Of a DNA stretch of 64,000 nt, positions 36,437 through 47,094 are shown one piece after another (position 1 is the first letter of the stretch; every line of letters starts with the position of its first letter). This DNA comes from an uncultured Pseudomonadales bacterium (GTDB lineage Bacteria > Pseudomonadota > Gammaproteobacteria > Pseudomonadales > CANNCY01): the NCBI GenBank assembly GCA_947503335.1, contig CANNCY010000006.1:62001-126000 (forward strand), given 5' to 3'. The notes under the pieces were generated by a model. It saw nothing but the letters and a program-made list of their open reading frames with translations. It ran no database searches and was not told where the DNA came from. The translations under genes and the position numbers were made by a program.

Positions 36437-37807
36437 ATGACACAACAGATCACGCAGCAAAAAGGCGCAGCATCGTCTACACCGCCGGCACCGATGCGAT
36501 GGCTTATGTCAAAGATTGGTACCAAGTTAGGCAGTATCAATACCCGTAACGCAAAACGCACAAAAGCCGAACGCGCACGTGTTAAACAGCAGCGCCCTCA
36601 CGTGGTGGAGTATTTTCATCATGTAGACGACGGCTATTCGCACCTAACCGCTCTGACACTAGATGCGATTACAAAGCGCTACGACATCGAATTGATTTGC
36701 CATCTAGTATCGGGGGCCCAAAACGACAACTCGCCCGAGCCCGAGTTACTATCAAAACTGTCGCGCACCGATGCCTACGCCATTGCACCCCATTATGGGC
36801 TTACCTTTGATCGCCATGACGACCCTGTCGATGACAACCTAAAACAAACGGCGCTGGCGATACTTGCCCACAAAGACAATCTACAGAATATTGAATTGCT
36901 GAATGCTGTTAGCACCGCGTTGTGGAGCGACGACAAGCAAGCACTCACCAACCTGGCAAGTGAATACGGGCAAGCCAACACCGACGCCACTAACGCTGTG
37001 ATTAGCGTTGGCAACAACCGCCAAAGCGAACTGAAGCATTACTCTGGCGCCATGTTTTATTACGAAGGCGAATGGTATTGGGGCGTCGATCGTCTTTATC
37101 ATTTAGAGAAGCGCCTTATTGATTTGGGTGCGGTACGAGACACCGCTGATAACTCGACTGCCCTGATCGCCGAACGACCTAAGATCGAACACCAAACCTT
37201 AGCAGGCGCAGGTAACCTCACCTTAGAAATCTACCTTTCTTTACGCAGCCCCTATACCGCTGTAATTTTCGATACTGCGGTTCAACTCGCCCGTGATATC
37301 GGAGTTAAACTAGTACTGCGCCCAGTACTGCCTATGGTGATGCGCGGGGTCTCGTTAACTCGCCAAAAAGGCATGTATATCTTTAGCGACAGTGTGCGCG
37401 AAGCCCACGAACTAGGTGTTGAGTACGGCAACTTTTATGACCCTATTGGCGAGCCTGTAACGCGCGGCTTTTCATTATTGCCGTATGCTCGTGAACAAAA
37501 TAAAGAAGCCGAATTTATCAGCGCCTTTTTAAACAGCGCCTTTGCAGAAGGCATCAACACCAACAACGATAAGGGCATGCGTCAAGTAGTAGAGCGTGCA
37601 GGACTTGATTGGGGCGAGGCGAAACAGCATCTTGGTAAAGACGGCTGGCAAGATGAACTAGAGGCTAATCGACAACAGATGTATCAATCGGGTTTATGGG
37701 GCGTACCTAGCTTTAGGCTGCTAGATGGCGATGGTAACGAGCAACTAGCCACCTGGGGGCAAGACCGCCTATGGCTAGTTGCGCGTAAGATTAAAGAGCT
37801 ATGCTAG
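36437..37807 (+). CDS. Double DsbA-like / HCCA-isomerase-like protein
   Basis: Protein of 456 aa with two thioredoxin-fold halves of the DsbA/2-hydroxychromene-2-carboxylate isomerase type. The second half (about 250-455) is clear: LTLEIYLSLRSPYTAVIFDT at the start and GLWGVPSFRLL with the cis-proline near the end; Ser-Pro-Tyr stands where a redox CxxC would be, so it is not a disulfide oxidase. The first half (about 50-240) begins HVVEYFHHVDDGYSHL and looks diverged, lacking these residues. An isomerase or glutathione-binding role is possible but unproven. No signal peptide is evident. Confidence 0.75.
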   Translation: MTQQITQQKGAASSTPPAPMRWLMSKIGTKLGSINTRNAKRTKAERARVKQQRPHVVEYFHHVDDGYSHLTALTLDAITKRYDIELICHLVSGAQNDNSPEPELLSKLSRTDAYAIAPHYGLTFDRHDDPVDDNLKQTALAILAHKDNLQNIELLNAVSTALWSDDKQALTNLASEYGQANTDATNAVISVGNNRQSELKHYSGAMFYYEGEWYWGVDRLYHLEKRLIDLGAVRDTADNSTALIAERPKIEHQTLAGAGNLTLEIYLSLRSPYTAVIFDTAVQLARDIGVKLVLRPVLPMVMRGVSLTRQKGMYIFSDSVREAHELGVEYGNFYDPIGEPVTRGFSLLPYAREQNKEAEFISAFLNSAFAEGINTNNDKGMRQVVERAGLDWGEAKQHLGKDGWQDELEANRQQMYQSGLWGVPSFRLLDGDGNEQLATWGQDRLWLVARKIKELC

Positions 37808-37821
37808 CGCCTTTTTAACGC

Positions 37822-39396
37822 TTATTCCCACTCGATCGTTGCGGGTGGTTTACCCGAAATATCGTAAACCACGCGCGACACGCCCGAGATTTCATTGATA
37901 ATTCGGTTTGATACCGTACCCAATAGCTCGTATGGCAAGTGCGCCCAATGCGCAGTCATAAAGTCGATAGTTTCAACGGCGCGCACCGAAATTACCCACT
38001 CATAACGACGGCCGTCACCAACTACACCCACCGATTTAACCGGTAAGAACACGGCAAAAGCTTGGCTCACCTTGTGGTAGTAACCTGCCTTATGCAGCTC
38101 TTCGATAAAGATCGCATCAGCTTCACGAAGCAGGTCAGCGTATTCCTTTTTAACCTCGCCCAAGATGCGAACACCTAAACCAGGGCCAGGGAAAGGATGG
38201 CGGTATACCATATCGTAAGGTAGACCCAACTCAAGGCCGATACGACGCACTTCGTCTTTAAACAATTCACGTAACGGCTCAACCAACGACATCTTCATGT
38301 GCTCTGGCAAACCACCCACGTTATGATGGCTCTTAATCACATGGGCTTTACCATTTTTGTTACCCGCCGATTCGATCACATCTGGGTAGATAGTACCCTG
38401 TGCTAAGAACTCAACATCGTTTAGCTTGGCTGACTCTTCATCAAAGATTTCGATGAAGGTGTTGCCGATGATCTTACGCTTTTGCTCTGGGTCGCTAACG
38501 CCCGCTAGCTTACCTAAGAACAGATCTTCGGCATCGACGCGAATTACCTTTACACCCATGTGTTCGGCAAACATCGCCATTACTTGGTCGCCTTCGTTTT
38601 TACGAAGCAGGCCGTTGTCTACAAACACACAGGTTAATTGATCACCAATGGCGCGATGTAACAGCGCTGCCACTACCGAGCTATCAACACCGCCCGACAG
38701 CCCCAAAAGAACCTGCTTGTCACCTACCTGATTGCGCACCTGCTCGATCGCGCTTTCAACGATGTTCGCTGCCGTCCATTTGTTGTCGCAATCACTGATT
38801 TCACGTACAAAACGCTCGATGATTCGCAAACCTTGTGCTGTATGGGTTACCTCTGGGTGAAACTGCACACCAAAGAATGGCTTTTCTTTGTGAGCCATTG
38901 CTGCGATTGGCGCGCTATCGGTACTGGCCACCACAAAGAAGTCTTCAGGTACTTCAACTACTTTGTCGCCGTGGCTCATCCATACATCAATCAATGGGCC
39001 TTTATCACCATCGTGGTCAACAATGCCGCGTAACAGCTCGCATGGATATTCGATACATACCTGCGCATGGCCAAACTCGCGCTTATCACTTGATGCTACC
39101 GCGCCGCCAAACTGGGCAGCCATGGTTTGCATACCGTAGCAAATACCCAATACAGGCACGCCTGCAGCAAATACTGAATCAGGGGCACTGGGCGAGTTAT
39201 CACCATGCACTGACTCTGGGCCGCCTGACAAAATGATGCCGTTAGCACCAAAATCTAAAACAAATTGGTTGTCTACGTCCCAAGGGTGAATCTCGCAGTA
39301 AACACCGATTTCGCGCACGCGGCGCGCAATTAGCTGGGTGTACTGAGAACCGAAATCAAGAATGAGAATTTTATCTGCGTGAATCTCTTGATACAT
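37822..39396 (-). CDS. guaA: GMP synthase (glutamine-hydrolysing)
   Basis: Enzyme of 524 aa that aminates XMP to GMP. The class I glutaminase domain has [11 protein letters not shown] with the nucleophilic Cys and FHPEVTHT with the His-Glu pair; the ATP pyrophosphatase P-loop is [10 protein letters not shown] near residue 230; the C-terminal dimer domain ends [10 protein letters not shown] as usual. It lies 77 bp behind guaB with an intrinsic terminator-like hairpin between them. Confidence 0.98.
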   Translation of the reverse strand: MYQEIHADKILILDFGSQYTQLIARRVREIGVYCEIHPWDVDNQFVLDFGANGIILSGGPESVHGDNSPSAPDSVFAAGVPVLGICYGMQTMAAQFGGAVASSDKREFGHAQVCIEYPCELLRGIVDHDGDKGPLIDVWMSHGDKVVEVPEDFFVVASTDSAPIAAMAHKEKPFFGVQFHPEVTHTAQGLRIIERFVREISDCDNKWTAANIVESAIEQVRNQVGDKQVLLGLSGGVDSSVVAALLHRAIGDQLTCVFVDNGLLRKNEGDQVMAMFAEHMGVKVIRVDAEDLFLGKLAGVSDPEQKRKIIGNTFIEIFDEESAKLNDVEFLAQGTIYPDVIESAGNKNGKAHVIKSHHNVGGLPEHMKMSLVEPLRELFKDEVRRIGLELGLPYDMVYRHPFPGPGLGVRILGEVKKEYADLLREADAIFIEELHKAGYYHKVSQAFAVFLPVKSVGVVGDGRRYEWVISVRAVETIDFMTAHWAHLPYELLGTVSNRIINEISGVSRVVYDISGKPPATIEWE

Positions 39397-39442
39397 CTAG
39401 GGGTCTGCCTCTAAATAAAAATCTAATTAATCGTCAAACAAA

Positions 39443-39475
39443 AATGGGGGCAAACCTGCCCCCATCTCTTTTTTT
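39443..39475. terminator. Strong hairpin between guaB and guaA
   Basis: ATGGGGGCA (39444-39452) pairs with TGCCCCCAT (39457-39465) with a 4-base loop and a T run on both strands (TTTTTG leftward). On the leftward strand it sits inside the guaBA operon, so it could attenuate guaA expression. Confidence 0.75.
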
Positions 39476-40949
39476 ACTTGCCGCCCAAAGGATAGTTAGG
39501 CGCTTCTTTAGTAATCGTTACGTCATGCACGTGCGATTCGCTCATGCCCGCAGCGGTTACTCGTACAAACTCGGGCTCGGTGCGCATGATGTCGATAGTG
39601 CGTGAACCGGTGTAACCCATTGCTGCACTTAAACCACCCATTAGCTGGTGAATTACTGCAGCCACAGGGCCCTTGTACGGTACTCGCCCTTCAATACCCT
39701 CAGGTACCAGCTTTTCGGTACCCTTGCTAGCATCTTGAAAGTAACGGTCGCTTGAGCCAGCGGTTTTAGACATAGCACCAAGACTACCCATACCGCGATA
39801 AGCCTTATAGGTACGACCCTGAAACAGCTCAACTTCACCTGGCGCCTCTTCAGTACCGGCCAACATCGAGCCAACCATTACAACGTGAGCACCGGCAACC
39901 ACTGCTTTAGCCAGGTCACCAGAAAAACGAATACCGCCATCAGCGATCGTTGGAATACCTGTACCTTCAAGCGCAGCTACCACATTAGATACCGCACTGA
40001 TTTGCGGAACACCAATACCGGTCACGATTCGAGTAGTACAGATTGAACCAGGGCCGATACCTACTTTAACTGCGTCAGCACCGGCTTCTTTTAAGGCAAT
40101 TGCCGCCGCTGCCGTGGCGATGTTACCGCCGATAACATCAACTTGAGGATAGTTGTCTTTGATCCATTTAACGCGCGCTAACACGTTTTTAGAATGACCA
40201 TGGGCAGTATCTACAACCAATACATCAACACCCGCCTCAACTAGCGCTGCAACACGATCGTCGGTATCAGCACCAACGCCAACCGACGCGCCTACACGCA
40301 AGCGGCCCATACTGTCTTTACAGGCATTAGGGTAGGTTTCTGCTTGGCTAATATCTTTAACGGTGATCATGCCTTTAAGGGCAAAATCTTCGTCAACTAC
40401 CAATAGCTTTTCGATACGGTGCGTTTGCAGCTTGCTTAGCACCTCAGATTCTTCAGCACCTTCTAGTACAGTTACTAGCTCGGCCTTAGGGGTCATTAGA
40501 TCAGAAATCTTGGCGTTCATATCTTCGGTAAACCGAACATCGCGGCTAGTGACAATACCCACTAACTCGCCCTGATTGGTTACAGGAACACCAGAGATTT
40601 TGTATTCGCGGCGTAGCTCGTGCAACTGTGCAAGCGTTGCATTGGCATCAATGGTGATCGGATCGGTCACCACACCGTTTTCGTATTTTTTTACCTTACG
40701 CACTTCGGCGGCTTGCTGCTCAGGTGACATGCTTTTATGAACAATACCGATACCGCCCTGTTGTGCCATAGCGATTGCAAGGCGAGCCTCGGTCACGGTG
40801 TCCATCGCAGCAGATACTAGGGGGATATTAAGTTCGATATTACGGGTAAGTTTGGTTTTCAGACTGACGTCTGTGGCCACCACTTCTGAATACCCTGGGG
40901 TCAATAAAACATCGTCAAAGGTGAGCGCTTCTTCAGCAATTCGCAACAT
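39474..40949 (-). CDS. guaB: Inosine-5'-monophosphate dehydrogenase
   Basis: Enzyme of 491 aa, the NAD-dependent, rate-limiting step from IMP to XMP. The TIM barrel is interrupted by a pair of CBS domains (about 92-205). The catalytic cysteine is in [15 protein letters not shown] near residue 305, the mobile flap in [19 protein letters not shown] precedes the ATG. It heads guaBA, with the terminator-like hairpin downstream. Confidence 0.98.
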   Translation of the reverse strand: MLRIAEEALTFDDVLLTPGYSEVVATDVSLKTKLTRNIELNIPLVSAAMDTVTEARLAIAMAQQGGIGIVHKSMSPEQQAAEVRKVKKYENGVVTDPITIDANATLAQLHELRREYKISGVPVTNQGELVGIVTSRDVRFTEDMNAKISDLMTPKAELVTVLEGAEESEVLSKLQTHRIEKLLVVDEDFALKGMITVKDISQAETYPNACKDSMGRLRVGASVGVGADTDDRVAALVEAGVDVLVVDTAHGHSKNVLARVKWIKDNYPQVDVIGGNIATAAAAIALKEAGADAVKVGIGPGSICTTRIVTGIGVPQISAVSNVVAALEGTGIPTIADGGIRFSGDLAKAVVAGAHVVMVGSMLAGTEEAPGEVELFQGRTYKAYRGMGSLGAMSKTAGSSDRYFQDASKGTEKLVPEGIEGRVPYKGPVAAVIHQLMGGLSAAMGYTGSRTIDIMRTEPEFVRVTAAGMSESHVHDVTITKEAPNYPLGGK

Positions 40950-40987
40950 GGGCTACCTCTAAAAAGGCCAAATGAAAGAAGCACTTG

Positions 40988-41017
40988 ATTATATGATAAT
41001 ATTTAGCAATCAAGCAA
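40988..41017 (-). promoter_or_regulatory. Predicted guaB promoter
   Basis: Read leftward, TTGCTT (41017-41012) and TATAAT (40993-40988) are spaced by 18 bp, about 40 bp upstream of the guaB start. The -10 is a perfect consensus; the surrounding sequence is AT-rich. Divergent xseA starts at 41069. Confidence 0.5.
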
Positions 41018-41068
41018 TTAGCGCTTCACTCTGTGAAGACAGAATAGACCATTTTTCATAGGGTAAAA

Positions 41069-42415
41069 ATGACAATCGAGAATACTCTCCCATCACGTAC
41101 CATTCTGACAGTAACGCAGCTTAATCAACAAGCTCGCGGCTGCTTAGAAAGCAATTTCATGAGTGTATGGGTTAAGGGCGAGGTCTCAAATTTTTCAGCC
41201 CCTACATCAGGGCACTGGTATTTCACCCTAAAAGACAACGGCGCGCAGATAAAAGCCGCTATGTTTCGAGCCAAAAATTCTCGCCTCAAATTTACCCCGC
41301 AACATGGTGACGAAGTAATCGTTCGTGGGCGAGTTTCGCTGTACGAAGGTCGTGGTGACTATCAACTGTTAGTAGACGATATCGAACCGGTAGGAGCTGG
41401 CAAGCTGCAACTAGCCTTTGAGCAACTCAAAAACAAAATGCGAGAAAAGGGGTGGTTTGATGAAGAACGCAAAAAACCGTTACCAGAAAAGCCCAGCCAC
41501 GTAGCGATTATCACGTCGCCGACGGGGGCCGCGCTGCAAGACATGCTTAGCGTAGCGCAACGCCGCTACCCTTTGATGCGAATTACAGTGTTACCTGCTG
41601 CCGTTCAAGGTGATTTAGCCGCTCCAGAACTCGCCAATCAGTTGCGAAACGCCCAGGGCATAGATGCCGACTTAATCATTATTGGTCGCGGTGGTGGCTC
41701 ACTAGAAGATCTATGGGCCTTTAATGAACCACAGGTTGCACGCGCGATTATAGACAGCACAGTACCCGTGATCAGCGCAGTGGGCCACGAAACCGACTTT
41801 AGCATTAGTGACTTCGTCGCTGATCTGCGCGCGCCAACACCTAGCGCAGCCATCGAATTAGCCACGCCCGACATCGCTGACATGCACCGGTCGTTAGTTG
41901 CATCGGCCAAGCAGCTACTTAGTCTGCAACGCGGGCGGTTAGAACGTCTAGGCCAGCAGGTAGATATCGCTGCAAGTCGCCTTAAACACCCTTCGGTACA
42001 ACTAAATACACAAAGGGCACAGTTAGAGGCTCTTTCGCAAAAACTCGTTAACCACGCCGAACGGGTTATGGCCAATCGCCTACAGCGCTTTACTCGAGTT
42101 AGCAGTGCGTTGAATCAACACTCGCCCGACAAACAGATTGTGTTGGCACGAGCACGATTAAGCGCGCTGGCAAGTAAACCTTTGGCGACCATTGAGCAGC
42201 AGTTATCAACTAAGCGCCAAGCGCTAGGCCAGGCTGGCGCACTATTGCAAGCTAATAGCCCGCTGCAAACCTTTGCTCGAGGCTATTCGATGGCAACAAA
42301 CACTAAGGGCGAATTAGTACGCAGTAGCGAACAGATTAAGAAGGGAGAGATAGTGGATCTGCGTTTTAGCGACGGCGGCGCCAAGGCTGAGATTATAGAA
42401 ACCAGCCCCAAATAG
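41069..42415 (+). CDS. xseA: Exodeoxyribonuclease VII large subunit
   Basis: Nuclease subunit of 448 aa that, with XseB, degrades single-stranded DNA. An N-terminal OB fold (SNFSAPTSGHWYFTLKDNGAQIKAAMF region) is followed by the catalytic domain with SPTGAALQDMLSV, IIGRGGGSLEDLWAFNEP and SAVGHETDFSISDFVADLRAPTPSAA (cited by ends). A long coiled coil occupies about 270-400. It is convergent with der, 15 bp apart. The xseB gene is not in the window. Confidence 0.97.
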   Translation: MTIENTLPSRTILTVTQLNQQARGCLESNFMSVWVKGEVSNFSAPTSGHWYFTLKDNGAQIKAAMFRAKNSRLKFTPQHGDEVIVRGRVSLYEGRGDYQLLVDDIEPVGAGKLQLAFEQLKNKMREKGWFDEERKKPLPEKPSHVAIITSPTGAALQDMLSVAQRRYPLMRITVLPAAVQGDLAAPELANQLRNAQGIDADLIIIGRGGGSLEDLWAFNEPQVARAIIDSTVPVISAVGHETDFSISDFVADLRAPTPSAAIELATPDIADMHRSLVASAKQLLSLQRGRLERLGQQVDIAASRLKHPSVQLNTQRAQLEALSQKLVNHAERVMANRLQRFTRVSSALNQHSPDKQIVLARARLSALASKPLATIEQQLSTKRQALGQAGALLQANSPLQTFARGYSMATNTKGELVRSSEQIKKGEIVDLRFSDGGAKAEIIETSPK

Positions 42416-42430
42416 CGCCCTACTTTAAGA

Positions 42431-43822
42431 TTACTTCGACTTTTTATGGTGCTTCATTAAGCGCTGCTTTTTCTTCACCTGGCGATCGCTTAGTTTGTTT
42501 TTACGGCCCTCGTAAGGGTTTTCGTTGCCTCTAAACTCGATGCGAATTGGCGTGCCTGTCATACGCAACGCTTTGCGATAAGTCTTCTCTAGATACTTGC
42601 GGTAATGCTCTGGAATCTTGGCCGTCTGGTTACCGTGTATCACGATAATTGGTGGGTTTTGACCACCTGCGTGTGCGTACTTAAGCTTGATTCGACGACC
42701 ATTGATCATGGGGGGCTGATGATCAGCTTGGGCATCTTCAAGAATACGAGTCAGAATATTAGTGTTCAGCTTTTGCGTCGCCGACTCGTAGGCGTTGTCG
42801 ATTGACTCATACAGGTGACCAACACCGGTACCATGTAAGGCTGAAATAAAGTGGATATCAGCAAAGTCGACAAAACGTAAACGACGATTTAGCTCGGTTT
42901 TGATGTACTGCTTTTGCTCTTGCTCTAGGCCGTCCCACTTGTTGATGGCAACTACCAACGCACGACCCGAGTCGATGCAATGCCCCATGATATGAAGATC
43001 TTGCTCTACCAAGCCTTCTTGGGCGTCCATCACCAACACCACTACATTGGCATCACTGATCGCTTTAAGGGTTTTAACGATCGAAAACTTCTCAACAGTT
43101 AGCTTAACGTTTTTACGGCGACGCACACCGGCGGTGTCGATTAGCGTGTATTGCTTTTCTTCGCGCTCAAACGGGATGTAAACCGAGTCACGGGTAGTAC
43201 CGGCATAGTCGTACACCACCACTCGCTCTTCGCCTAGCATACGGTTCACTAACGTCGACTTACCCACATTGGGGCGGCCAACGATGGCGATCTTAACGCC
43301 CTGGTCATCGTCTTGCTCGTCTTCGCTAACGGGCTCGTAGGGTTCTAGCACGTCATCCATCAACACGCGCACACCTTTACCGTGCGTTGCGGTTGTTGGG
43401 TAAACTTCGCCCAAGCCCATTGAATAAAATTCGGCCATTGCGACATCTGGGTCAACACCGTCGATTTTGTTAGCAACAATAAAGATTGGCTTATTGCGGG
43501 TGCGTAGGTGCTGGGCGAGTTCTAAATCAGGCCCCATCAGACCAGCACGTGAATCTAAGATAAACAGCACGATATCGGCTTCTTCAACCGCTGCTAACGA
43601 CTGATCGGCCATTGCCGCATCAATGCCCTCTTCGTCGCCTGTGATACCGGCGGTATCGATAACGACGAATTCTCGGCCTTCAATACTACCTTCGCCGTAC
43701 TGGCGATCGCGGGTTAGACCCGAATAATCGGCTACCAACGCGTCACGTGAACGGGTTAGCTGATTGAAAAATGTTGACTTGCCCACATTGGGGCGGCCGA
43801 CCAAGGCTATGACTGGTTTCAT
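42431..43822 (-). CDS. der: Ribosome biogenesis GTPase Der
   Basis: Protein of 463 aa with two tandem GTPase domains, each starting GRPNVGKST (residues about 8 and 185), with DTAG in both and NKxD motifs NKID and NKWD, then a KH-like C-terminal domain and a basic tail. It assists 50S subunit assembly. It is the last gene of the bamB-der part of the leftward array but separated from bamB by an intrinsic terminator. Confidence 0.98.
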   Translation of the reverse strand: MKPVIALVGRPNVGKSTFFNQLTRSRDALVADYSGLTRDRQYGEGSIEGREFVVIDTAGITGDEEGIDAAMADQSLAAVEEADIVLFILDSRAGLMGPDLELAQHLRTRNKPIFIVANKIDGVDPDVAMAEFYSMGLGEVYPTTATHGKGVRVLMDDVLEPYEPVSEDEQDDDQGVKIAIVGRPNVGKSTLVNRMLGEERVVVYDYAGTTRDSVYIPFEREEKQYTLIDTAGVRRRKNVKLTVEKFSIVKTLKAISDANVVVLVMDAQEGLVEQDLHIMGHCIDSGRALVVAINKWDGLEQEQKQYIKTELNRRLRFVDFADIHFISALHGTGVGHLYESIDNAYESATQKLNTNILTRILEDAQADHQPPMINGRRIKLKYAHAGGQNPPIIVIHGNQTAKIPEHYRKYLEKTYRKALRMTGTPIRIEFRGNENPYEGRKNKLSDRQVKKKQRLMKHHKKSK

Positions 43823-43837
43823 GAAGCTCTACTGATA

Positions 43838-43872
43838 CAAAAAAGGGCATACCCTATAAGGATATGCCCTTT
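43838..43872 (-). terminator. Intrinsic terminator between bamB and der
   Basis: Leftward, AAAGGGCATA pairs with TATGCCCTTT, enclosing a short CC/GG extension, and six T residues follow. It stands 37 bp behind the bamB stop and 16 bp before the der start, so der probably has partial read-through or its own promoter. Confidence 0.8.
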
Positions 43873-43908
43873 ATCTTTGAACTGCTAGAGCAGCGGTGAT
43901 AGTGCGCT

Positions 43909-45054
43909 TTACTGAGTAATCTCGTACGCAGTTAAACGACCATCATTGGCCAGAATATAAACAAAACCTAGGCCTGAAATCATCGGCGTGGTTACTTTCG
44001 AGCCCATCTTTTGACGACCCGCTAAAGTGCCATCAACCTGAGAAATCATATGAACGTAACCTTCAAAATCGCTTACTAGCACGTAACTACCTACCGCTAA
44101 CGGCTGCCCTAAGCCACGACGTAATAGATTTTCGTTCTGCCAGGCCTGAGTGCTATTCGAGGTGTTATAAGCCACAACACGGCCGTCAGCTTCGGCCACG
44201 TATACGTTTCCAAAACCCGCTGTTACACCATGAAAGGTAGACGCCGGCTGTGCCCAAAGCCCACGGCCCGAAGCCATATCAGTCGCCATAAGCTGGCCCT
44301 GATATGTAGCGGCGTACATAACGCCCTGCTCTACAAGCAGATCGCCGTCGATATCAACCATACGCGCTAAGTCTGACGTGCCCTTAGGTAGAGCAATGGT
44401 TGCCTGCCAACGCACGGTACCGGTAGCAACATCTAACGCAGATACCTGGCCAGTTGACTGACCCAATAAGACTAATGGCCCTTCAATTATTGGCGCACTA
44501 TCACCGCGAGCGGTTAACAGCGGTAAAGTGGTATCAAAACGCCATACCTCTGAGCCGTCTGACGCGTTAAGACCATAGGTTTTGCCATCAATAGACGTTG
44601 CAACAACGATTGAGCCATTACTTACTGGCGGTGAAATGATTTCGCTTGAAAGGCCCACACGCCAAATCTCGCTACCATTTTCTTTATCGAGAGCGATTAG
44701 GTTGCCGGCAAAGCTACCTAGATAAACCTGACTATCATCTGACCCAACGCCCCCAGATAAACGAGATTGCGTCTCTACTCGCCACTGCTGCTTGCCAGTC
44801 TGTGCATCTACAGCCGCAACCTCGCCATCAGTGTTAGCGACATACATCACACCAGCGTCTAGGCGAGCTCGAAGCGAACCGTAATGCTTGCCTTGATCGC
44901 CAGCGTTGTAGCTCCAAACGCGCTTTAATGACGCCTTGGTTTCGATCTTTTCAAGCTCCATTGGCTCGGTTTTAGCTTTCTCGTCATCACTTGAAAACGA
45001 GCTACAGCCTGCAAGCACTAGCGCTGCCGCCATAAGCGAGATCTTTTTTATCAT
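43909..45054 (-). CDS. bamB: Outer-membrane assembly lipoprotein BamB
   Basis: Beta-propeller lipoprotein of 381 aa of the BAM complex that inserts outer-membrane proteins. The start at 45054 (MIKKISLMAAALVLAGCSS) gives a standard lipoprotein signal with lipobox LAGC; an upstream ATG adds four residues. Repeated PQQ-like blades carry W/G patterns such as GKQQWRVETQSRLSGG and GSEIWRVGL. It follows yfgM by 45 bp in the conserved hisS-yfgM-bamB order. Confidence 0.96.
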   Translation of the reverse strand: MIKKISLMAAALVLAGCSSFSSDDEKAKTEPMELEKIETKASLKRVWSYNAGDQGKHYGSLRARLDAGVMYVANTDGEVAAVDAQTGKQQWRVETQSRLSGGVGSDDSQVYLGSFAGNLIALDKENGSEIWRVGLSSEIISPPVSNGSIVVATSIDGKTYGLNASDGSEVWRFDTTLPLLTARGDSAPIIEGPLVLLGQSTGQVSALDVATGTVRWQATIALPKGTSDLARMVDIDGDLLVEQGVMYAATYQGQLMATDMASGRGLWAQPASTFHGVTAGFGNVYVAEADGRVVAYNTSNSTQAWQNENLLRRGLGQPLAVGSYVLVSDFEGYVHMISQVDGTLAGRQKMGSKVTTPMISGLGFVYILANDGRLTAYEITQ

Positions 45055-45099
45055 CGTTATATCCAAACTCTTAAATTATCTATGGGTTAGAGAGCTTGA

Positions 45100-45741
45100 T
45101 TAGCTTTCAGTTCCCATTAGTTGATTAAGTTTCATCTTAATCAATTCACGACGAGCATAAGCGACATCACCTTCTGCACCGATTACCTTTTCGTATTCAG
45201 CGATTGCGCCAGCGGTATCACCTTTCTTCGCTAGAAGATCGCCACGCAGCTCTTGAAACAATGACTCGAAGCCTGCCTGGTCTGCTGGAAGTGCCGCCAA
45301 CGCCCCATCAACATCACCCTGCATATTCTTAACAACCGCTAGACGATAGCTTGCAATCAGGGCGAACTCGCCCTCTGACGCTGACACTTCACTAAGCTGT
45401 GTGGCCGCCTGATCTAAATCGCCCTCTTCTACAGCGATTTTTGCTAATGCTAGTTTCGCCTGGTTTGCAACAGCTAGATCACTGTAGTCAGCAACAACCT
45501 GATTTGCCAACGTTTTGGCAGTCACTATTGAATCGTCGCCCTGCGCTTGTAGCGCTTGCAATACCTGACCCTGCAGTGCGGTAGCTGTACCCACACGCTG
45601 GTCTTGATGATCTTGATAGGCGTTAAAACCAAAGTAACCCACAACACCGATTACTACAGCGGCAACGGTCGATTTACCGTTTTCTTCCCACCACTTCTTT
45701 AACGCTTCTACTTGTTCTTCTTCTGTCTTAAAGCCGTCCAC
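45100..45741 (-). CDS. yfgM: YfgM family tetratricopeptide-like membrane protein
   Basis: Ancillary SecYEG translocon protein of 213 aa. The N-terminus FKTEEEQVEALKKWWEENGKS precedes one transmembrane helix (TVAAVVIGVVGYFGFNAY); the periplasmic part is alpha-helical with degenerate TPR repeats. In E. coli it partners PpiD and the BamB neighbourhood is conserved. The stretch near 45360-45373 contains a palindromic version of the GGGCGA motif. Confidence 0.92.
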   Translation of the reverse strand: MDGFKTEEEQVEALKKWWEENGKSTVAAVVIGVVGYFGFNAYQDHQDQRVGTATALQGQVLQALQAQGDDSIVTAKTLANQVVADYSDLAVANQAKLALAKIAVEEGDLDQAATQLSEVSASEGEFALIASYRLAVVKNMQGDVDGALAALPADQAGFESLFQELRGDLLAKKGDTAGAIAEYEKVIGAEGDVAYARRELIKMKLNQLMGTES

Positions 45742-45773
45742 GGCCGTACTCCTAACTTAATAACTTGGCTAAT

Positions 45774-47072
45774 TTACTGACCTTCGGTAAGAAAGTCTAT
45801 CAACCCGTCAACGGTTACGTTTAATTGATCTTGCCCTTCTACTAATTCGCCGTCATAACTGCGAATCATTAGCTTGCCATCAACCATGTCACGCTCTTGC
45901 ATAAATACAACAAGTGGCGCGTTGGTTTTTTGCGCCGCCTTGGTTTGCGATTTCATGCCGCCACCGTTTGCGTGCACGCGCACGCGCAGGGCCAGCTCTG
46001 AGCGGAGCTGCTCGGCTAGAATCATAGCATCAGCGACGTACTGCGCTTCAGCACAAACATACAGGTCTACCTGCTGGTAAACCCAATCAGGCACAAGCTC
46101 TAGGGTTTCTAGTAGTAATACTAAACGCTCAATACCCAAGCCAAAGCCAACACCGGGCGTTGCATCGCCACCCAATTGAGCCACCAAACCGTCGTAGCGA
46201 CCACCAGCACATACTGTGCCCTGGCTGCCCAATTTATCAGTAACCCACTCAAATACGGTCTTGCCGTAATAATCGAGGCCGCGAACTAACGAAGGATTGA
46301 TACGGTAGCTAACACCCGCTCGATCTAGCACCTCTCGCACCTTGGCAAAGTGAATCTGATCTTCTTCGTTAATGTAATCAACTAGCTTTGGGGCACCCTC
46401 TAAGATCTTTTGGGTACCCTCGTCTTTGCTATCTAAGATACGCAAAGGGTTGCTATCTAAACGACGCTGACTGTCTTCATCTAAGGATTCTTTATGGCCT
46501 ACCAAATAGTCATAAAGATCTTTACCAAACTTGGCGCGATCTTCGCTGCTACCGATCGAGTTAAGCTCAAGAGTAACCGCCTCGCTTACTCCCAAAACTT
46601 GCCAGATAGCGTTCGAAACAAGGATTACCTCGGCATCGACCTCGGCACCCGGCATGCCAAATGCTTCGATGCCGAACTGATGAAACTGACGTAAGCGCCC
46701 TTTCTGGGGCTTCTCGTGACGAAACATTGGGCCGCAATACCACAGGCGCTGCGGAATCGAACCTCGGCCACGGCCGGCTGATAAAATACCTGCCTGCTCT
46801 GCAGCACGCACGGTACTAGCAGTACCCTCTGGGCGCAGTGTTAGACTGTCACCATTGCGATCGTCAAAGGTATACATCTCTTTTTCAACGATGTCGGTTA
46901 CTTCACCGATCGAACGCTTGAAAAGTTCGGTTTGCTCTAAGATCGGCGTGCGAATTTCGTTATAACCATAGCTAGCTAGTACATCGGCGATTTCTGCTTC
47001 AACGTACTGCCATAGCGGCGACTGCTCTGGCAGCAGATCGTTCATACCGCGAATTGCTTGAATATTCTTCAC
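45774..47072 (-). CDS. hisS: Histidyl-tRNA synthetase
   Basis: Class II aminoacyl-tRNA synthetase of 432 aa. Motif 2 is seen in [13 protein letters not shown] and the [26 protein letters not shown] region (cited by ends), the histidine-specific motif in [15 protein letters not shown], motif 3 in [11 protein letters not shown]. The C-terminal anticodon-binding domain is intact. It lies between ispG and yfgM as in Pseudomonas. Confidence 0.98.
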   Translation of the reverse strand: MKNIQAIRGMNDLLPEQSPLWQYVEAEIADVLASYGYNEIRTPILEQTELFKRSIGEVTDIVEKEMYTFDDRNGDSLTLRPEGTASTVRAAEQAGILSAGRGRGSIPQRLWYCGPMFRHEKPQKGRLRQFHQFGIEAFGMPGAEVDAEVILVSNAIWQVLGVSEAVTLELNSIGSSEDRAKFGKDLYDYLVGHKESLDEDSQRRLDSNPLRILDSKDEGTQKILEGAPKLVDYINEEDQIHFAKVREVLDRAGVSYRINPSLVRGLDYYGKTVFEWVTDKLGSQGTVCAGGRYDGLVAQLGGDATPGVGFGLGIERLVLLLETLELVPDWVYQQVDLYVCAEAQYVADAMILAEQLRSELALRVRVHANGGGMKSQTKAAQKTNAPLVVFMQERDMVDGKLMIRSYDGELVEGQDQLNVTVDGLIDFLTEGQ

Positions 47073-47094
47073 TGGATAATCCTACAATGGGGCC

